Assembly (NCBI GenBank): GCA_027605045.1 | Contig: JAQFWX010000059.1 | Location: 124,001 to 188,000 of the forward strand | Length of the DNA stretch: 64,000 bases | Source of the DNA: Phallus indusiatus | Lineage: Eukaryota > Basidiomycota > Agaricomycetes > Phallales > Phallaceae | Direction of reading: 5' to 3' | Shown: positions 11,601 to 24,800 of the stretch, piece after piece | How the letters are laid out: every line of letters begins with the position of its first letter | Position numbering within the stretch: position 1 is the first letter of the stretch | Translations under genes and position numbers: made by a program | Notes under the pieces: generated by a model | What the model was told of the DNA's origin: nothing | What the model saw: only the letters and a program-made list of their open reading frames with translations | Databases searched by the model: none

Positions 11601-14600
11601 CGTCGTCATTATCGTCAACTTCGAAAACGGAGAAGAAGCAGAAGCATTTGTTTACGGTTAAACCTGGTGGTATTGCTGGATATTTAGGTAAGTTAATGAA
11701 ATGAATTAAGAAAATTTTTCTTTCCGTGTGAGGGTGCTGAATTTTTTTTAAAAATTTAGCTTCGTTGACTGGCACGCCTTCATACGTTGATATTACTGCT
11801 AAAACGGATGTATATGTTGGATTTCTTCCATCGCATGCGTTAGAGAGATTATTGGAGAAGCGACCTATCGTGCTTCTCACACTCGCGAAGCGGCTTATTT
11901 CACTATTATCACCACTAGGTGCGCGTAAACACTAATTTAATTCATAATCTACCCGAACGAATGCTTATCTCCTGAAAAAAAAAACTTTTTTTTTCTTCTT
12001 TCTATATTCTGCTTCTTCTCTCTCTCACACACGCACAAAGTTCTTCACATCGATTCATCACTCGACTGGGTGCAAGTTAGCGCAGGACAAGTTCTGTGGA
12101 GACCCGGTGATCCAAGCGATAGTTTTTATATCGTTTTGAACGGTCGGCTGAGAGCGTTTTCATCGGAAAAGGAAAGAAGAGATGAGAGTTCCGGTGGTGG
12201 TGGAGGGGTCGATATTGTGGGTGAATATGGGCAGGGTGATACCGTTGGAGAGTTGGATGTTATTACGAATTCGGAGAGGAGTACGACGTTGCATGCGATT
12301 AGAGATACGGAGCTTGCGAGGATGCCGTTGACGCTTTTTAATGCGATTTCTATGAGGTAGTGTGCATTTGTTGAGTATGTGAGGATGTGTGTTTATTTTT
12401 ATTTTTATTAGGAATCCGCAGACTACTGTACAGTGAGTAGAAGGAGCGAACTCTGAGAGATTGTTTTAGTAATGTTCTCGTTCTTTAGGCTACTCCGCAA
12501 AATAGCTTCAGGCGTACGCAACACATCCTCCGTTTCAACATCCTCCTCATCATCCCAAAGTCACGGTACCGCTGGCACGAGACGGAACAACAACTTCAAC
12601 TTGAAAACGGTCGCTATTCTCCCTTCAACGCGAGACATCCCCGTCATGAGTTTCGCGACTAAACTGCATGCTGCACTAGAAGGAATCGGAGCGCCGACGT
12701 CTTCGTTGAATCAAGCTTCTGTGACGCAACATTTGGGAAGACATGCGTTTACGAGGATGGGAAAGCTGAAAGTGGCGGGGTGGCTTGCGGATTTGGAGCA
12801 GAGGTTTAGGATTGTGCTTTATGTTGCTGATTCGCCTGTTAATTCGCCTTGGACGCAGACTTGTATTCGGCAGGTATGAAGTTTGGCCACCACTGGTTTC
12901 TTAAAGGCTGATTAATGTTGTGGCGTCTTCTATTTTTTTTTGTTTAGGCGGATTTTGTTATGGTTGTTGGGATGGGTGATGATCCTAGTTTAGGCGAATA
13001 TGAGAGACTTTTGTTGTCTATGAAGTCGACGGCTAGGAAGGAGTTGGTTTTATTGCATACCGATCGGTCAACTTTGCCCGGTTCAACTCGAGAGTGGTTG
13101 AAGGTATGTCTTTTCAAAGAGAAACTCCATTTAGATTTTGTTCATTAATTTGCCCTATAGATTAGACCGTGGGTTCATGCTCATATACATGTTGAATTGC
13201 CGGTATGGTCTTTCTCAATTCTCCGGATCCTTTTGTAAAAAAACAAAACATATAGATTCCCAAGATGCCAACAAGGCTTCAATCAACCAATTTAGTCTCC
13301 ACGACGTCAGCACCATCGAATCATGATCCAGCAGCAGTAACAGCTCTCAAGAGTCTCAAATCAAGAGTCGAGACTAGACTGCGGAAGTATCGAGGTCTGA
13401 ACAATACGGCAACTCGGAGAAGAGAAGAGTATGCGAGTGATTTTGCGAGGTTGGCTCGGAGGCTTTGTGGGAAGAGCGTTGGGGTTGTGCTAGGAGGTGG
13501 GGGTGCGAGGGGTTTAGCTCATTTGGTGGGTTAACGTTGTCTTGTGGTCCGGTTTAGTTCGGGATATAGAACTGATTTGACATTCCTCTCTCTTTTTTTT
13601 TGTTGTTCAGGGTGCTCTTCGAGCTTTGGAGGAGTATCATATCCCTATTGACTATATAGGAGGTTCGGTTTCTTCCAGTGTTATACTTGTTTTTAAACCT
13701 GATGGATATTTTTTTTATTTCAGGCACGAGTATCGGAGCACTTATTGGAGGGCTTTATGCTCGGGATGTTGATATTATAGCCAGTGCTGGTCGGGCGAAA
13801 CAGTTCAGCTCGCGGCTATCAAATATATGGAGAATGCTTTCCGATGTGACATGGCCTGTTGTGGCCTATACTACCGTAAGTGTTAACCGTTAACGAATTC
13901 GTCCGCGCGTGTGTGGCTTGTCGGCCGGAAAATGATAATTGGTATTCTTCTTTCCTCTAGGGTCACGAGTTCAATCGGGGTGTCTACAAGGTATATACAT
14001 GACTTCTTTTGGATCTTTATATATATATCTTACTCATTATTTTTTACATAAAAACACTTGCTTGTGTGCAATGTGCGATATAATGCTATTTAGACATTCT
14101 ATGACCTCCACATTGAGGACATGTGGTTACCGTATTTTTGTAATACATCGAACATTTTGACGTCGCGGATGGAAATACACGAAACCGGGTATGCGTGGAG
14201 GTATATTCGTATGTGCCCAGTGATTTCTCGACGATTAGGGCTTCTGTCGTGATTCAATGGATTGGAATTTTCTTTTTTTTTTCTAGGGGCGTCGATGACA
14301 TTGGCTGGTATGCTTCCTCCGTTGTGCGATAACGGTTCCATGTTAATGGATGGCGGGTATAGTAAGTTGTAATATACTCCTTTTATGGATAGAACATTGC
14401 TGATTCGTGGTTCGGTATTTTTTAAACAAGTTGATAATTTGCCCGTATGTGATTTCTTAACGGTTTTCTTTTTGGGTACTCTCTGGGCTAAAAAAATCAT
14501 GCGCCTGGTTGGACCAAATTTGAAAAAAAAACGAAATAGGTGTCGACCATGTTCTCTGTGGGTGCTAGTGCGGTGATCGCAGTGGATGTCGGAGCTGTAA

Positions 14601-15217
14601 GTGGAACGAATGTTTATTTGGGGTTTTTGTTCATGGTGCTGAGTACGACATGGCTCGCATAGCTCGATGATAATTCTCCTAGACGCTTTGGCGATACTGT
14701 GTCGGGTTGGTGGATTCTTCTTAATCGTTGGAATCCATTTTCGTCAACACGAAGTATCCCGGCTATTACCGAGATACAGAGTCGGCTAGCATAGTGAGTG
14801 TGAAAAAAAGCGTTATTGTGAATAAGGGGGGACATAAAAGCGATTTTTTCTGGGATTTTCTGCATTTAGCGTCTCAAGCGTCAAAACACTCGAGGAGGCC
14901 AAAAACTACAAGGGATGTCTATATTTGGCAATGCCAGTTCAAGAGGTTCGTTCGTTACGAGTTACCGCGATTCCTTTATCCGACATTTAATCCTGGTTAT
15001 TTTTTGATGATTCTTTATGATGCAGTATGGAACGATGCAGTTCGGAAAATTCGAAGAAATCCAAGAGAAAGGATATCTGGCGATGAAGAAGCAGCTGGAG
15101 AAATGGGACGAAGAAGGTAGACTACCTGTTGTCTACGAGGATGATAGCAATCAGCTAAGAGAGATGCGGTCTTCCTGGAGAAAAAGAGGGAGAACTCTGA
15201 GAAGAAATTCCGTATAG
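8617..15217 (+). CDS. NTE1: Lysophospholipase NTE1 (neuropathy target esterase type, patatin domain)
   Basis: ER-membrane phospholipase B that deacylates phosphatidylcholine and lysophosphatidylcholine. Order of parts: N-terminal membrane segments ([27 protein letters not shown]), then the family stretch [17 protein letters not shown] first cyclic-nucleotide-binding-like domain follows ([21 protein letters not shown]), then a long Ser/Gly/His-rich insert (about 10.2-11.1 kb). The second such domain is [18 protein letters not shown]...[11 protein letters not shown] and the third is [20 protein letters not shown] with [11 protein letters not shown]. The patatin domain has the oxyanion loop GGGGARG (about 13.49 kb), the nucleophile motif GTSIG (about 13.73 kb) and the DGG aspartate motif (LMDGGY, about 14.35 kb). 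The C-terminal tail ends in basic residues with TAG at 15215. It has many introns of 50-80 bp. Start ATG 8617 is followed by [10 protein letters not shown]; an ATG 5 bases earlier closes at once. Complete as far as can be seen. Confidence 0.95.
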
Positions 15218-16041
15218 GTGTGCATGTGCGTTTGTGTAGCTAGTGTCTCTTTTTTTAATGTGACAGATCAATAAGACACTGAGTGCCACCATACGTCCAA
15301 GCTATTTTGTGATTGTATTTATGTCTGGGGGTTCAGTCTGAGCCCAACCCAACCAGTCACAGACGCACTACTGATCAGATGCATCCCATCTAATCTACGA
15401 TCTCTCCTCTGATCACATAGCGGGCTGTGTATTAAAGAATCCTCCGGATCCAATTTCAAATAAAACTATATATACATGCAATTTATTTATAATAGTTTTC
15501 CGTATGTAATTCACCTCGGATGTCTTGTATCACATTAACGAATGCGAGTCCCGCGGTTTTTACTTACCGGATGATGGATTTGAAGGGTCTCACCATATAT
15601 ATTATTTACTGGTTAAATGAAGGAGCACTCACACTCTAAAAGTTATTTGTGGTTTGGGAAAAATGGTCAAAAGCTGTCGACAGGCCTGGAGTCTTGGCTA
15701 ATACGAGCGCTTATTTATGCGTGCTCTCTCTCACCATGACGCCATCTCTGGTTGTGCTTATCCTGCCAACCCTACTCGGACGTATTCTGTTAAATCAACC
15801 ATAATTTCCTTTTTGATGAACGTGGTGTACGCCACAGAAACCTATCTTGTACCCCAATGTCCCCAGCGTTCGGGAGTCAGGTACGGTCATCCGGAGCTTT
15901 AGGAAGGGCTCGGTTGGGAAGCCTAAATCCACCTTTGCTGTACAGTAGCGCAGGGTTAGCCGTATCTATCATATATATTCATAACTGCGCTTTTTTTAGG
16001 TAACGATCCTTTGTTAAATATTGAAATCCTATGCGCTTTTA
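15218..16041. other. Intergenic, no gene seen
   Basis: NTE1 3' UTR and spacer. AT-rich around 15450-15620. No splice-consistent coding chain or RNA gene recognised. Confidence 0.5.
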
Positions 16042-16440
16042 TTACTCCATTTCTTCTGCGATATGGAATCCTCTCGGATCGAGCTGGAGCCCAGGTCTGC
16101 CACTGGAGCTGAACAAACGTACCACCCCGCCAGTCGTCACCTCTCGTACCATTAACGGAATCAAGAATCGCTTTACAAACCGTATATGAGATGCGAAACG
16201 TAAATTGATCACATCAACATTCGTTATCTTCAAATGTTGCGTCCCAAACTCTGCTCCCGTTCCATTTGAAGCGCCAAGAACCAACACGAAAGTTGCCAGC
16301 GGAGGCTTTGGGCAAAAGCATCGTACGTTTCGACGTATCCACAGCATCGCCATCATCAGTAGATTTTCCTCCGTGCTGTCTTCTTCTGCGATTCCAATTT
16401 CCGAGCGTGGATCTTCTGTTCTCTCGGCTTTCCGGAACAC
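16042..16440 (-). CDS. Possible hypothetical protein exon(s)
   Basis: An open segment of 132 codons on the minus strand, in a region otherwise poor in long frames. Two overlapping frames are open here. One reads FRKAERTEDPRSEIGIAEED at its start; the other contains LPKASAGNFRVGSWRFKWNG. Just upstream in gene direction, near 16550-16480, another frame reads MAIEIYDDDKAIMLELPVH, which could be an earlier exon. I do not recognise the family and could not settle the splicing, so this may be a small gene or a decayed one. Confidence 0.2.
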   Translation of the reverse strand: MFRKAERTEDPRSEIGIAEEDSTEENLLMMAMLWIRRNVRCFCPKPPLATFVLVLGASNGTGAEFGTQHLKITNVDVINLRFASHIRFVKRFLIPLMVREVTTGGVVRLFSSSGRPGLQLDPRGFHIAEEME

Positions 16441-19400
16441 TTGGAGGGGGACTTGGGTGTTAATAACGGTGAACAGGAAGTTCTAACATTATCGCTTTAT
16501 CGTCATCATATATTTCTATTGCCATCGGAAGACCGGATTTACCGAGAAGTTTTTATCAATCTCCACTGGCGCCATTTGTTTTATCTATCCCGTTAAACTT
16601 TTTCTGCTGGCCCAAGACATTCCAACATTGCTTGCATTCTTTCTTTAATACGCATATCCGAGTCGCAAGTTGGCAAATGATTACGATTAGGAATTCTCCG
16701 ACCCCGCAGCTCGATTTATTTTTCCGGCACGAAACGGGGTGCCAATTATTCATGAGCATGCACATTCTACAGAAGCACGGTTCACTATCGTAACAACCTG
16801 AACCTGACACGAGATGGTTTGACAAAGACAATACCAAAAACAGTACAATTTATCATATCAGGACAGATCTGCTCGTGGATTTGGATTATGTATTGTTGTC
16901 ACCGTTGTTGTGGGTGGCTGGCAGGCGACACAAATACAACATAACGACATATCGGGTTTAGAGTCAGGAATCTGCACGATCAACAGATCATCATTACCAA
17001 GTACTGTTCCTTAGCGGAACTTTCTCAGTTCTGCGTAAAATACCCCTCTTCGATGGCCTAGACTTGGAATGTCGTCTCAAGGGGAAAAATGCAACTAACG
17101 ATTTTGTCTGTCTGTCCCCTCGAATTTTTTTTTGGTGTCTTGAACTGCTTCAAGCTGCCGCTGCGGGGTATTGATGATTGATGTGGACAGGACAGCTATC
17201 GCCACTAAGCATTTACCCGTCTCGTGTTATCGGCCTCGTATGTAACACATGCATCAAGTTGAAGCATATCGATCTCGTCTCTATGATAAACCCTGCGGTC
17301 TGGATTACGGAATGTAACGTGTATTAAGCCAACATTTGTGCAAAGCCCGAGTCCGTGCCCGACGATGAGGCACTGAGACAAACGATACAACACATGTTTC
17401 TTGTTGACTTGGTTGAAACTGGGGGAATCATAATTTCAGCCATCGCTTGTGAAAGCGAAGACTCGCAACATCAATTATATAAGATGATAACGAATCCCCA
17501 TCGAAAATTTATATCCGGACCCCGATAGTTTTTCAGATTCTGTATCCCAAGCTTTGTGCGTCGGTGCCCATATTGCTGCCGAATCATGGCGGTCCCATGT
17601 CCCATCCCAGACAGGCGCAAGAAGAGCAGCCACAAAGTCACATTCAAATGAGGGGTTTTTGAGAATTCGAAGCTTGTAGCTCAAGATATCGGATATGAGT
17701 CTCAGGATAATGATACTTGTTATGGGTGGAAAAAAAACCTCAAAAGCGGGCTCACGGTATCATCCTTACCATTGAATGATTAACTCTTTTTTTAATGAAA
17801 ATTCTTCTCTCCTTATAGCCGAAATCAGGAATCGTGAACCAAGTTGCAGATTAGATCCCTTTCTTTGGTTTCCAGAAGTAGAATTTTCATATCTTGTTTC
17901 TGGGAGCCGAATTCTCAACTTGAGAAGAGATAAGGAAAAAAGGAGCCCGTTGAGAATGTGTAAGAGCGATTATATCTTGTGAGAGTGGGTATTCGATATA
18001 TTTAGGTTTCTCAAAATGGATGCAGGGAACTTTCTCTCCAATGTCCTGGTTACGCTCGGGTAAGTCGGCTTCACTGGAACAAAAAGAGTCGTCGAAAAGC
18101 ACAATCCACAATCTCCTCTCAACAATAACAACCCTAAAAGCCCCCGTAGTTACATTATATTCGAGAATCAAGGGGAATGATGGAATGCGGGAGGAATGGA
18201 AGCATCACCTCCACGCCCTTCGAGCTTCAGAGCTAATTGTTGATTGTTAGTGTTTCATGAATGAGTAACGCACCTCATTGACTATTGCAGGATCACGATC
18301 CAGTTTCATTGACTTCCGTGGCATGTGTGTATGAATGCGCATCCACGGCGAATTTATCAATTTGTAAGAAGAAAGTGGGTCAGGTTAGAGCGCCGAGGTC
18401 TGACGTGGACGTGTTGAACACGAGGCTACCAAGTAAAATATGCATACGGTTAATTGCCCACGGCCTGTCGCTCTCACTCTCGACCTGAAACTAGCTAGAA
18501 GGACCAGAAACAGTCTAATTGGCGTGCTCAAAAAAAAAAGAAGACGTGCTAGTCTGACAGGTGAATACAATAAATTATAATGTGACAAATACATAGATTA
18601 TTGTAATCCATTTAATAGTATCTGAAGCGATATTCACGAACACTATTAGTGGGTTTAGATGAATGGGCATATAAAGCAACTAGGTGAGTTCTTACAAAGA
18701 GAAAATCACACGTATTACTCGAATTTAATATGAGCAAAGAACAAGAAGGAAAGAGCGGAATATATACAGACAGACTCTCACCCATGTCATTCGCTATTAG
18801 GCGTACACCCCCGAGGACCCCTTTGTCTCCAATCATTATTGTTCGCTTCTCACTAGTGCCTGGACCCCCTTCACAATTATTGAGTAGGAGAGGCGCTCAA
18901 AGACTTTTTTGTTCTATATTTGAACTTGAAGGGTCAAGTGGGTTTAAAGTTCTTTTGTAATAAGATTGTTCTACGCTTATTAACCACTTTTTAAAAAGAT
19001 CTGCTCACGAGATCTGAATGATCGACGCGGTAAGCAAGAAAAACTTTTGGGATATAACATCATCAATCTTTTGAGCCCGAGGTGGGCCGTGAAAGGTTTT
19101 ATCTAATTTTTGTGTATGTAAGACGGTCTCTTTATGTCATGGGATTTGGTCGTTGTTGCTTCCTGTGAAACCTTGAAGGTTGAGCTGGATTTGGATGTGG
19201 AATAACAGTCCTAACTAGTCTTTTTTAGAAATTCGTAATGTAAAACTTCAAATCCCGGAAGGAAGTTCTCAGTGCCATCTTTTCATAAATTGTTCGTGGC
19301 GTAATACCGAAGTATCATAACTGTCTGGTTTCGTTTCTTTGGCCAATTTCAAATAGCAATTCTGCGGAAGGGGGGTCTTCTGCCGCTGTTGGTTTTTTTG

Positions 19401-20100
19401 GACCAATTGGACTAATCAAGACGGTAACTCTCACCGGCCTTTTTCAAGATTCAAGATCGCTGGAATCTCCTCCTAAGCGCGAATCAATCTGAGGCTTAGT
19501 CTCGATGTCCGTACGATCCAATAGCCAATAGGTCTCTAACAACAACGAAGAACAAAGTCCATGCATTTCGGTTACCGATGTCACTCAAGCTGTCTCCGTT
19601 AAAACCCCAGTAATTCAAATTTTCAAGTGTGAATGAATTCGAATCCCAAGACATCTTTGGGAAGAAGTTCTGGTATGATGTGCTAGTGCCACAAAGGTCT
19701 TGAAATCGTCGGGTATCCGGAACCCGAGACCGGATGAATTGGAAAAAACAATTCATGGAAACTTAAAAACATTTCGGATTTTCCAGCTGACATGAAAGCT
19801 CGCATGTGTGGCGTCTATCACCTCGCTTGGTCTACTGTCAGTGGGCTTCGACTTTCGCTGTTGTTCACATTCATCCGAGAAAACTTCTATTTGCGGATCA
19901 TCATCACATGTACAGACACACACAGGGGACCTCCCTAATTGTATTATTCCCAGCTGGTGACAAGGGGTCCTCGGTCGTTTCTCGAGTCCTATGCTCAAAG
20001 GTTAGCTCGCTTATCGGAAAGGGGTTTTTAGAGTTCAACCTCAGCTTTGTTGCCGTCAGACTCCCCGTGCACCAGCGAGCAAAGTAAATCAGAACGTGAG
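16441..20100. other. Gene-poor stretch
   Basis: About 3.6 kb with no supported gene. Short minus-strand open segments at 17475-17684 (FVAALLAPVWDGTWDRHDSA) and 17887-18171 (ILEYNVTTGAFRVVIVERRL) read like ordinary protein, but they lack a consistent exon chain. They may be pieces of a decayed or fast-evolving gene on the minus strand. Confidence 0.35.
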
Positions 20101-20133
20101 CAGATTATTTCACTCAAAGGAGTAAACACCGTC

Positions 20134-20149
20134 TTTGCCTCGAGGCAAA
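20134..20149. promoter_or_regulatory. Perfect 16-bp palindrome upstream of the bHLH gene
   Basis: TTTGCCTCGAGGCAAA reads identically on both strands and lies about 515 bp before the bHLH start codon. A perfect palindrome of this size suits a site for a dimeric DNA-binding protein. The link to the downstream gene is positional inference only. Confidence 0.3.
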
Positions 20150-20289
20150 TGGACCCTGCCGGATGTATTTAATTTACAGGGAGGATGTTAGGATACTCAT
20201 CTTGTTATCATGCTCTTGATGAATCCTTGGTATCCGCCTCGTGGCGTGGTTGAATTTCCGGTCCGTATAACCAGCTTTCCTATATTAGC

Positions 20290-20480
20290 TGGAGGTCTTT
20301 CTCCTTGTCCCGCTATCCTCACTTGGCCTGGTTCCCTTTTCCCCTCCTCCTTCCCATCGTCCCGTGTTTCTTGTTCTGTCTCTGTTCTGTACTATCGTTC
20401 CTCTACTCTTACTCTAAGTTTTATTAGCCTTTTACTCATTTCCTCTCTCTCTATACACTGCAACTGCAACAACACCACAC
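20290..20480 (+). promoter_or_regulatory. Pyrimidine-rich leader of the bHLH gene
   Basis: A dense C/T tract (for example cttttcccctcctccttccc) precedes the bHLH start codon by about 200-375 bp. Such CT tracts are common around fungal transcription starts, so the start of transcription is probably here. Confidence 0.4.
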
Positions 20481-20664
20481 TTTGAGTAAAACATTTTGCG
20501 GATTCTCCCCCGCAAACCTAACGTTGCCCACCACGACCCAAACAATTTCCCCGGCCGATTTGTTCCTTCCCCGACTCACCCCCGACTCGCCCACTTTATC
20601 GTCTTCTCAAGATCACCTGGATTCCCCTTTCTTCTCAAGCACATCGCTACCGTTCCCGATAACA

Positions 20665-21857
20665 ATGGACTCTACACAGCGCAAATCCCCAGAGTTCCCA
20701 CTTGACCCTTCCTCTCCCAACTTCTCATATGATTTCTCAGCTGATGGTACCTCAACTTTCGACTTCGCAAACAACTATACAGTCTACCCGCATTCTCCAC
20801 GCATGGACTTTGCGAATTTGGCGTTGAGCAGTCCCCATCCACCAGCTCCCCACCCGGGTTCGTTCTTCAACACCCACTTCACAAGCAGCAGCAACGGTTC
20901 TCTTAACCCCGGAGGTTCCCCTAACAGCCTAACCAGCGTATCAAGCCATCGCCCTCTTACTCCTTTGGAGGGTGCGACAATCTCACCTCCTCTCACCTAC
21001 CCCGCGCCAGTCTCGGGAAGTGAGATGGATCCTATGGATGATACGCCTAGAACTGGTGCGAACTCGCCCACCGGCGGTCGGGCCGCCCAGCATCATTTGG
21101 CTCGGGGTGCAGCGAGATACAGTCCAGTGGCCACCCGGCCCGCTCGTCCTGCTGCTCGTAAAAGTACTGCTGCTACCCGGAGAAACCTGAGAAGAGAGGA
21201 AGATGATATAAGCGATGAAGAAGGTGACGTGATGGGCGATGACGCGGCCTTGGGTATCGATATGGGTGCGGCAAGCTCGGAGTAAGTTCTTCTTTTCATA
21301 ACTTTGTACGAAGATCAGAGAATCTGAAAGGGATCAAATTAGGATTATTACTCGTCGTCGCGAGGAGATTCGCAGGCAGCGAATTGAATCCGAACAGCGT
21401 CGTCGGGATGAGCTTCGTGAGGGTTATGCCAAGCTTAAACACACCCTCCCTGTGAGCAACCAGAAGAGCAGCAAGGTCAGCTTGCTCGACAGAGGTATGA
21501 ATTGCATCGACAATTTTAAATGAAGAACATATTGCTCACATACTTTCTTGAATTAATTCCCCGTTAGCTGTCACGTACATCCGACAACTCGAAACCAACC
21601 AGAGCACTCTCCAAACGCGACTGAACAATGCTGAGGAAGAGCTTAAGAGACAAAGAGAGTGAGCGCATTTTGATTTTTCTTAAAACTTTTGAAGTAACTT
21701 ATGTACTCCTAGTGTCAACGAGGGCTTGATGCGCACTTTGACCGAACAACATCGCGCGGTGACGCTCCCAGCTTTGGCAGCCGCCCACGCCCACGCCGCC
21801 GCCAACGACCCTCCCAGTCCCCAGGGTCAAAAAAAGACGAAAAAGCCGGGGTTTTAA
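20665..21857 (+). CDS. bHLH transcription factor
   Basis: Nuclear DNA-binding regulator. Exon 1 (20665-21282) encodes a Ser/Pro/Thr-rich region with an acidic stretch (REEDDISDEEGDVMGDD) before the bHLH. Exon 2 carries the basic region and helix 1: RRREEIRRQRIESEQRRRDE, then LREGYAKLKHTLP. The loop and helix 2 (SSKVSLLDRAVTYIRQLE) are split by the next intron. A coiled extension (STLQTRLNNAEEELKRQRD) follows in exon 3. Exon 4 ends AAAHAHAAANDPPSPQ plus a lysine-rich tail, with TAA at 21855. The H/N-E-R pattern of E-box binders appears as ESEQRRR, so E-box binding is plausible but the key His is not obvious. ATG 20665 (MDSTQRKSPEF) is chosen; the open frame runs further upstream but without an ATG. 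The leader is pyrimidine-rich. Its targets are unknown. Confidence 0.9.
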
Positions 21858-24800
21858 ATAGTTCCTCTTTTCGCGTCCTCTAATGGACTTCGGAAGTGAT
21901 ACTTTTAGAACATGGCAAACCCTATTTTGTTAAATTGCATTTAACTTTATAATCCGGCTTTCTTTTTACGGTCTTAATCATCCCCCGCATCTCTCATTAA
22001 TCTTATTGTCTCTTTGCATTCGTCTCCTCTTCGTATTCTTCCTTGGCATTGTTTTTTTTTTTTTCATCATCGCATTCGAACTCTCTTCCTCGCATCCCCA
22101 TCATCCCATATTCCTGCAAACCCGCTTTTGAAACTTTTCCTTGTGCAGACAGAACGGACTTTCTACATGAAGACGATGGGACTGGACCTTCCATCGCTTC
22201 CGCTTATTCCTTATGACTTTCTTAATTCCCGACGACTCCGCATTCCCCTTTCCACAGGCCTCTCGTGAAGATATCTCCTCTCCATCTTTTTTTTTGCTCC
22301 CGACCTCATCGCTTTTCTTCTCCTGGATCGCCCGCTCCTTTCACGGGGTCGGTATTGGTTTTTTATGCAATGACGTTTACGCTTCGGACGTCACGTCCTT
22401 ATCTCACGGTTTTACGACGCTTTTACGCTGGAAGAAAAACGCTGTCTGTGTCCTTGACGGACGATCAGGCTCGTACAAGACCAGGAAGCGGAAATTCTCT
22501 ATTCAGAATGGCAGGTAGTTGCATATTTTCGTGCGTCGCGATTGCTTTTCGGACATCTCTCCGTCATGCTTTCTGCTGTGCTGTTGACTTGCGCACGCCG
22601 TTCTGTTTTTTTTTGGACGACTCTTCCCCCGGTTCTTATTATTCCATGTCATGGCACGACTTTACACTCTATACTCCAGACTATTAGATTAGTCTTATTT
22701 CTCCCTCTCGCCTGGACGCGATAGTGTTGGATCTTTACGACGACATGATACGATTCTTTTCCCAATTCTGACACGGGTGGCGCGATAATCAACAGAAACA
22801 GGGTTCGTGCCGTTCCTGACGTCCCCTTTTCCCCTCTTCCTATTCGTCCACCCTTCTCACGCGCACGAGTTCTCCGTACTCGACACATCTGCGCAATCAA
22901 TAAAAAACTACTAACATTGATTGTTGTTTGATAGGGCATCCCAGCATTAGCCGTACCGCTTTGCCTTTCCAGTGCTTCGCTTTTTGTTCTCAGGCGGACC
23001 GGCAGCTGTCTAAGTAACTACATGGCGTCCCTTCTTCCTGAGCTAGTACTCAGGTTGTGTTAGGTGATCGTAGTGGAGTTATGGCTCCGTTTTACCTGGT
23101 CCGAAACGAGGTATTCTGTTGTGGTGCGGTGCTGCGTTGGTGTCGGTGCCGAAGTGTCGTTTCGCTGCCTTATCAAAATTTTTTGCGCCTTCATTGTTCC
23201 CTTCTCTGGCTCGTTGCACCGATTTCGTGTTTAGTAGCTTCTCTCTTTTTTCGCAACGCGGAAAAATCGAAAATCTTAGGATGTGATGTCGTGAGCACGT
23301 TAGAAAGGGCTTGGAGTCAATTTTTTTCTATTTGGTAGCTGCGGTGACCATCGTGTAATCGGAGAGGATGGATCTTGGAAAGGTATGTCATGTTCCACTG
23401 TTCTGGATAACGCGATCAGTAGCTAAGTAAGATTTCCTCTTGTTACGTATAGCCTCCGCCTACGATGCCCTTGTTTTTTTCCCTTCGTTCATCCCCCTAG
23501 TAGTCGTCCAATGTTCATAGGACAACATGGCTACAATCATATCATCGTCTCGTATAATGACCCTCACAGCAATATGCAACTCCTTTCCAGAGCTTCCTGT
23601 GGCGCGCTAGCGCGTCTAAATCAAGACATTCTCCATCTTCTTTTCCCTTTAATCCAAATCGATGAGAACGGATTCGTCCAGTCATCCTTCATCGTGTACT
23701 CGACTGTCGCAACACGTGAATTGTGGCGAATTGATCCCATCCGACTGATGGATCTAGATTGGTCGTGGAGTGCGGGAAAAGATATATGTATGGCAGACTG
23801 GCACAGGAATCCATGGTGACGTTCCTTTCGGTTACAGATGTTTAGATAACCCCCAAAAAACACCAATATATTACTACCTATGCTATATGCTTCAGACTTA
23901 GCTGTCTTACTATCACAGTATATCGTTGTCCGATCGATTTTCTCAAAAGACAATTTCCGAAATGAACTTGATGTAGTACAGGTCCTTTAGCCGTTGACAT
24001 TTTGACACAGCAGCTACAGTATCCCGAGTCGCAAATGAAATGATATATTATTGCTAGATCGTGATACCATATATGTAATAGATTTAACTCAATCGTAATT
24101 TAGGGGTTATGGGTTGAATTTGATCCTATGATGGCTCACGGACAGCTCTTTCCTCTGCGTAGGTATTGTGATAGACGCAGCCAAGGATGAACTATATACT
24201 CTTGGTGGTAATCCACTGTCAAGATCGACATCGAGATTTGGTTCAGGAGATATTTCTACCTTTAAAAGCACTTTGAAGATTACTAATGATAGGAACGGGA
24301 CAAGGCGGTGCTTGTCATGTCGACACTCTGAATTTGTCATGCCAGCAATGATGAATGGTCAATGCACGTGCCATATGGACTACGACTCTTATTTACTAAT
24401 GTTTACATTCAATATTTGAAAGGGTTTTTGGGGGGATTTGTTCGCTTGCTCACGGCTGAGAATTTATCCTGGACAATCACGTTGGTCAGCCTGATGTCAG
24501 AAGCTAGAACAAAGATATAAAAACTATCACCGCCTTATTTAGGAAGATACTTCGTTATGAGATAGTTTCAGTGTAGAGGGTGGCAAAATAAGCATGAATT
24601 AAGGTTTTTGACGAAAGGCTGCTACAAGTATATGTATAAATGGCCGATACTGGCAACCAACCTCCTTGTGTCCAAACAGATGAATGCATCACTACTAGCC
24701 AAGTAAAAATCTACCATGCTGATTAAATGAGCTTATTAGGGACCGTTTTTCTTTCATGCCTCAGGCGTTTTATGTAATATGTTTTGAAACAGGTAGCAAC

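Noticed and set aside
23511..23819. F-box-like beginning (RLNQDILHLLFPLI)
   Set aside because: Nothing after it resembles an F-box protein and no exon chain follows.
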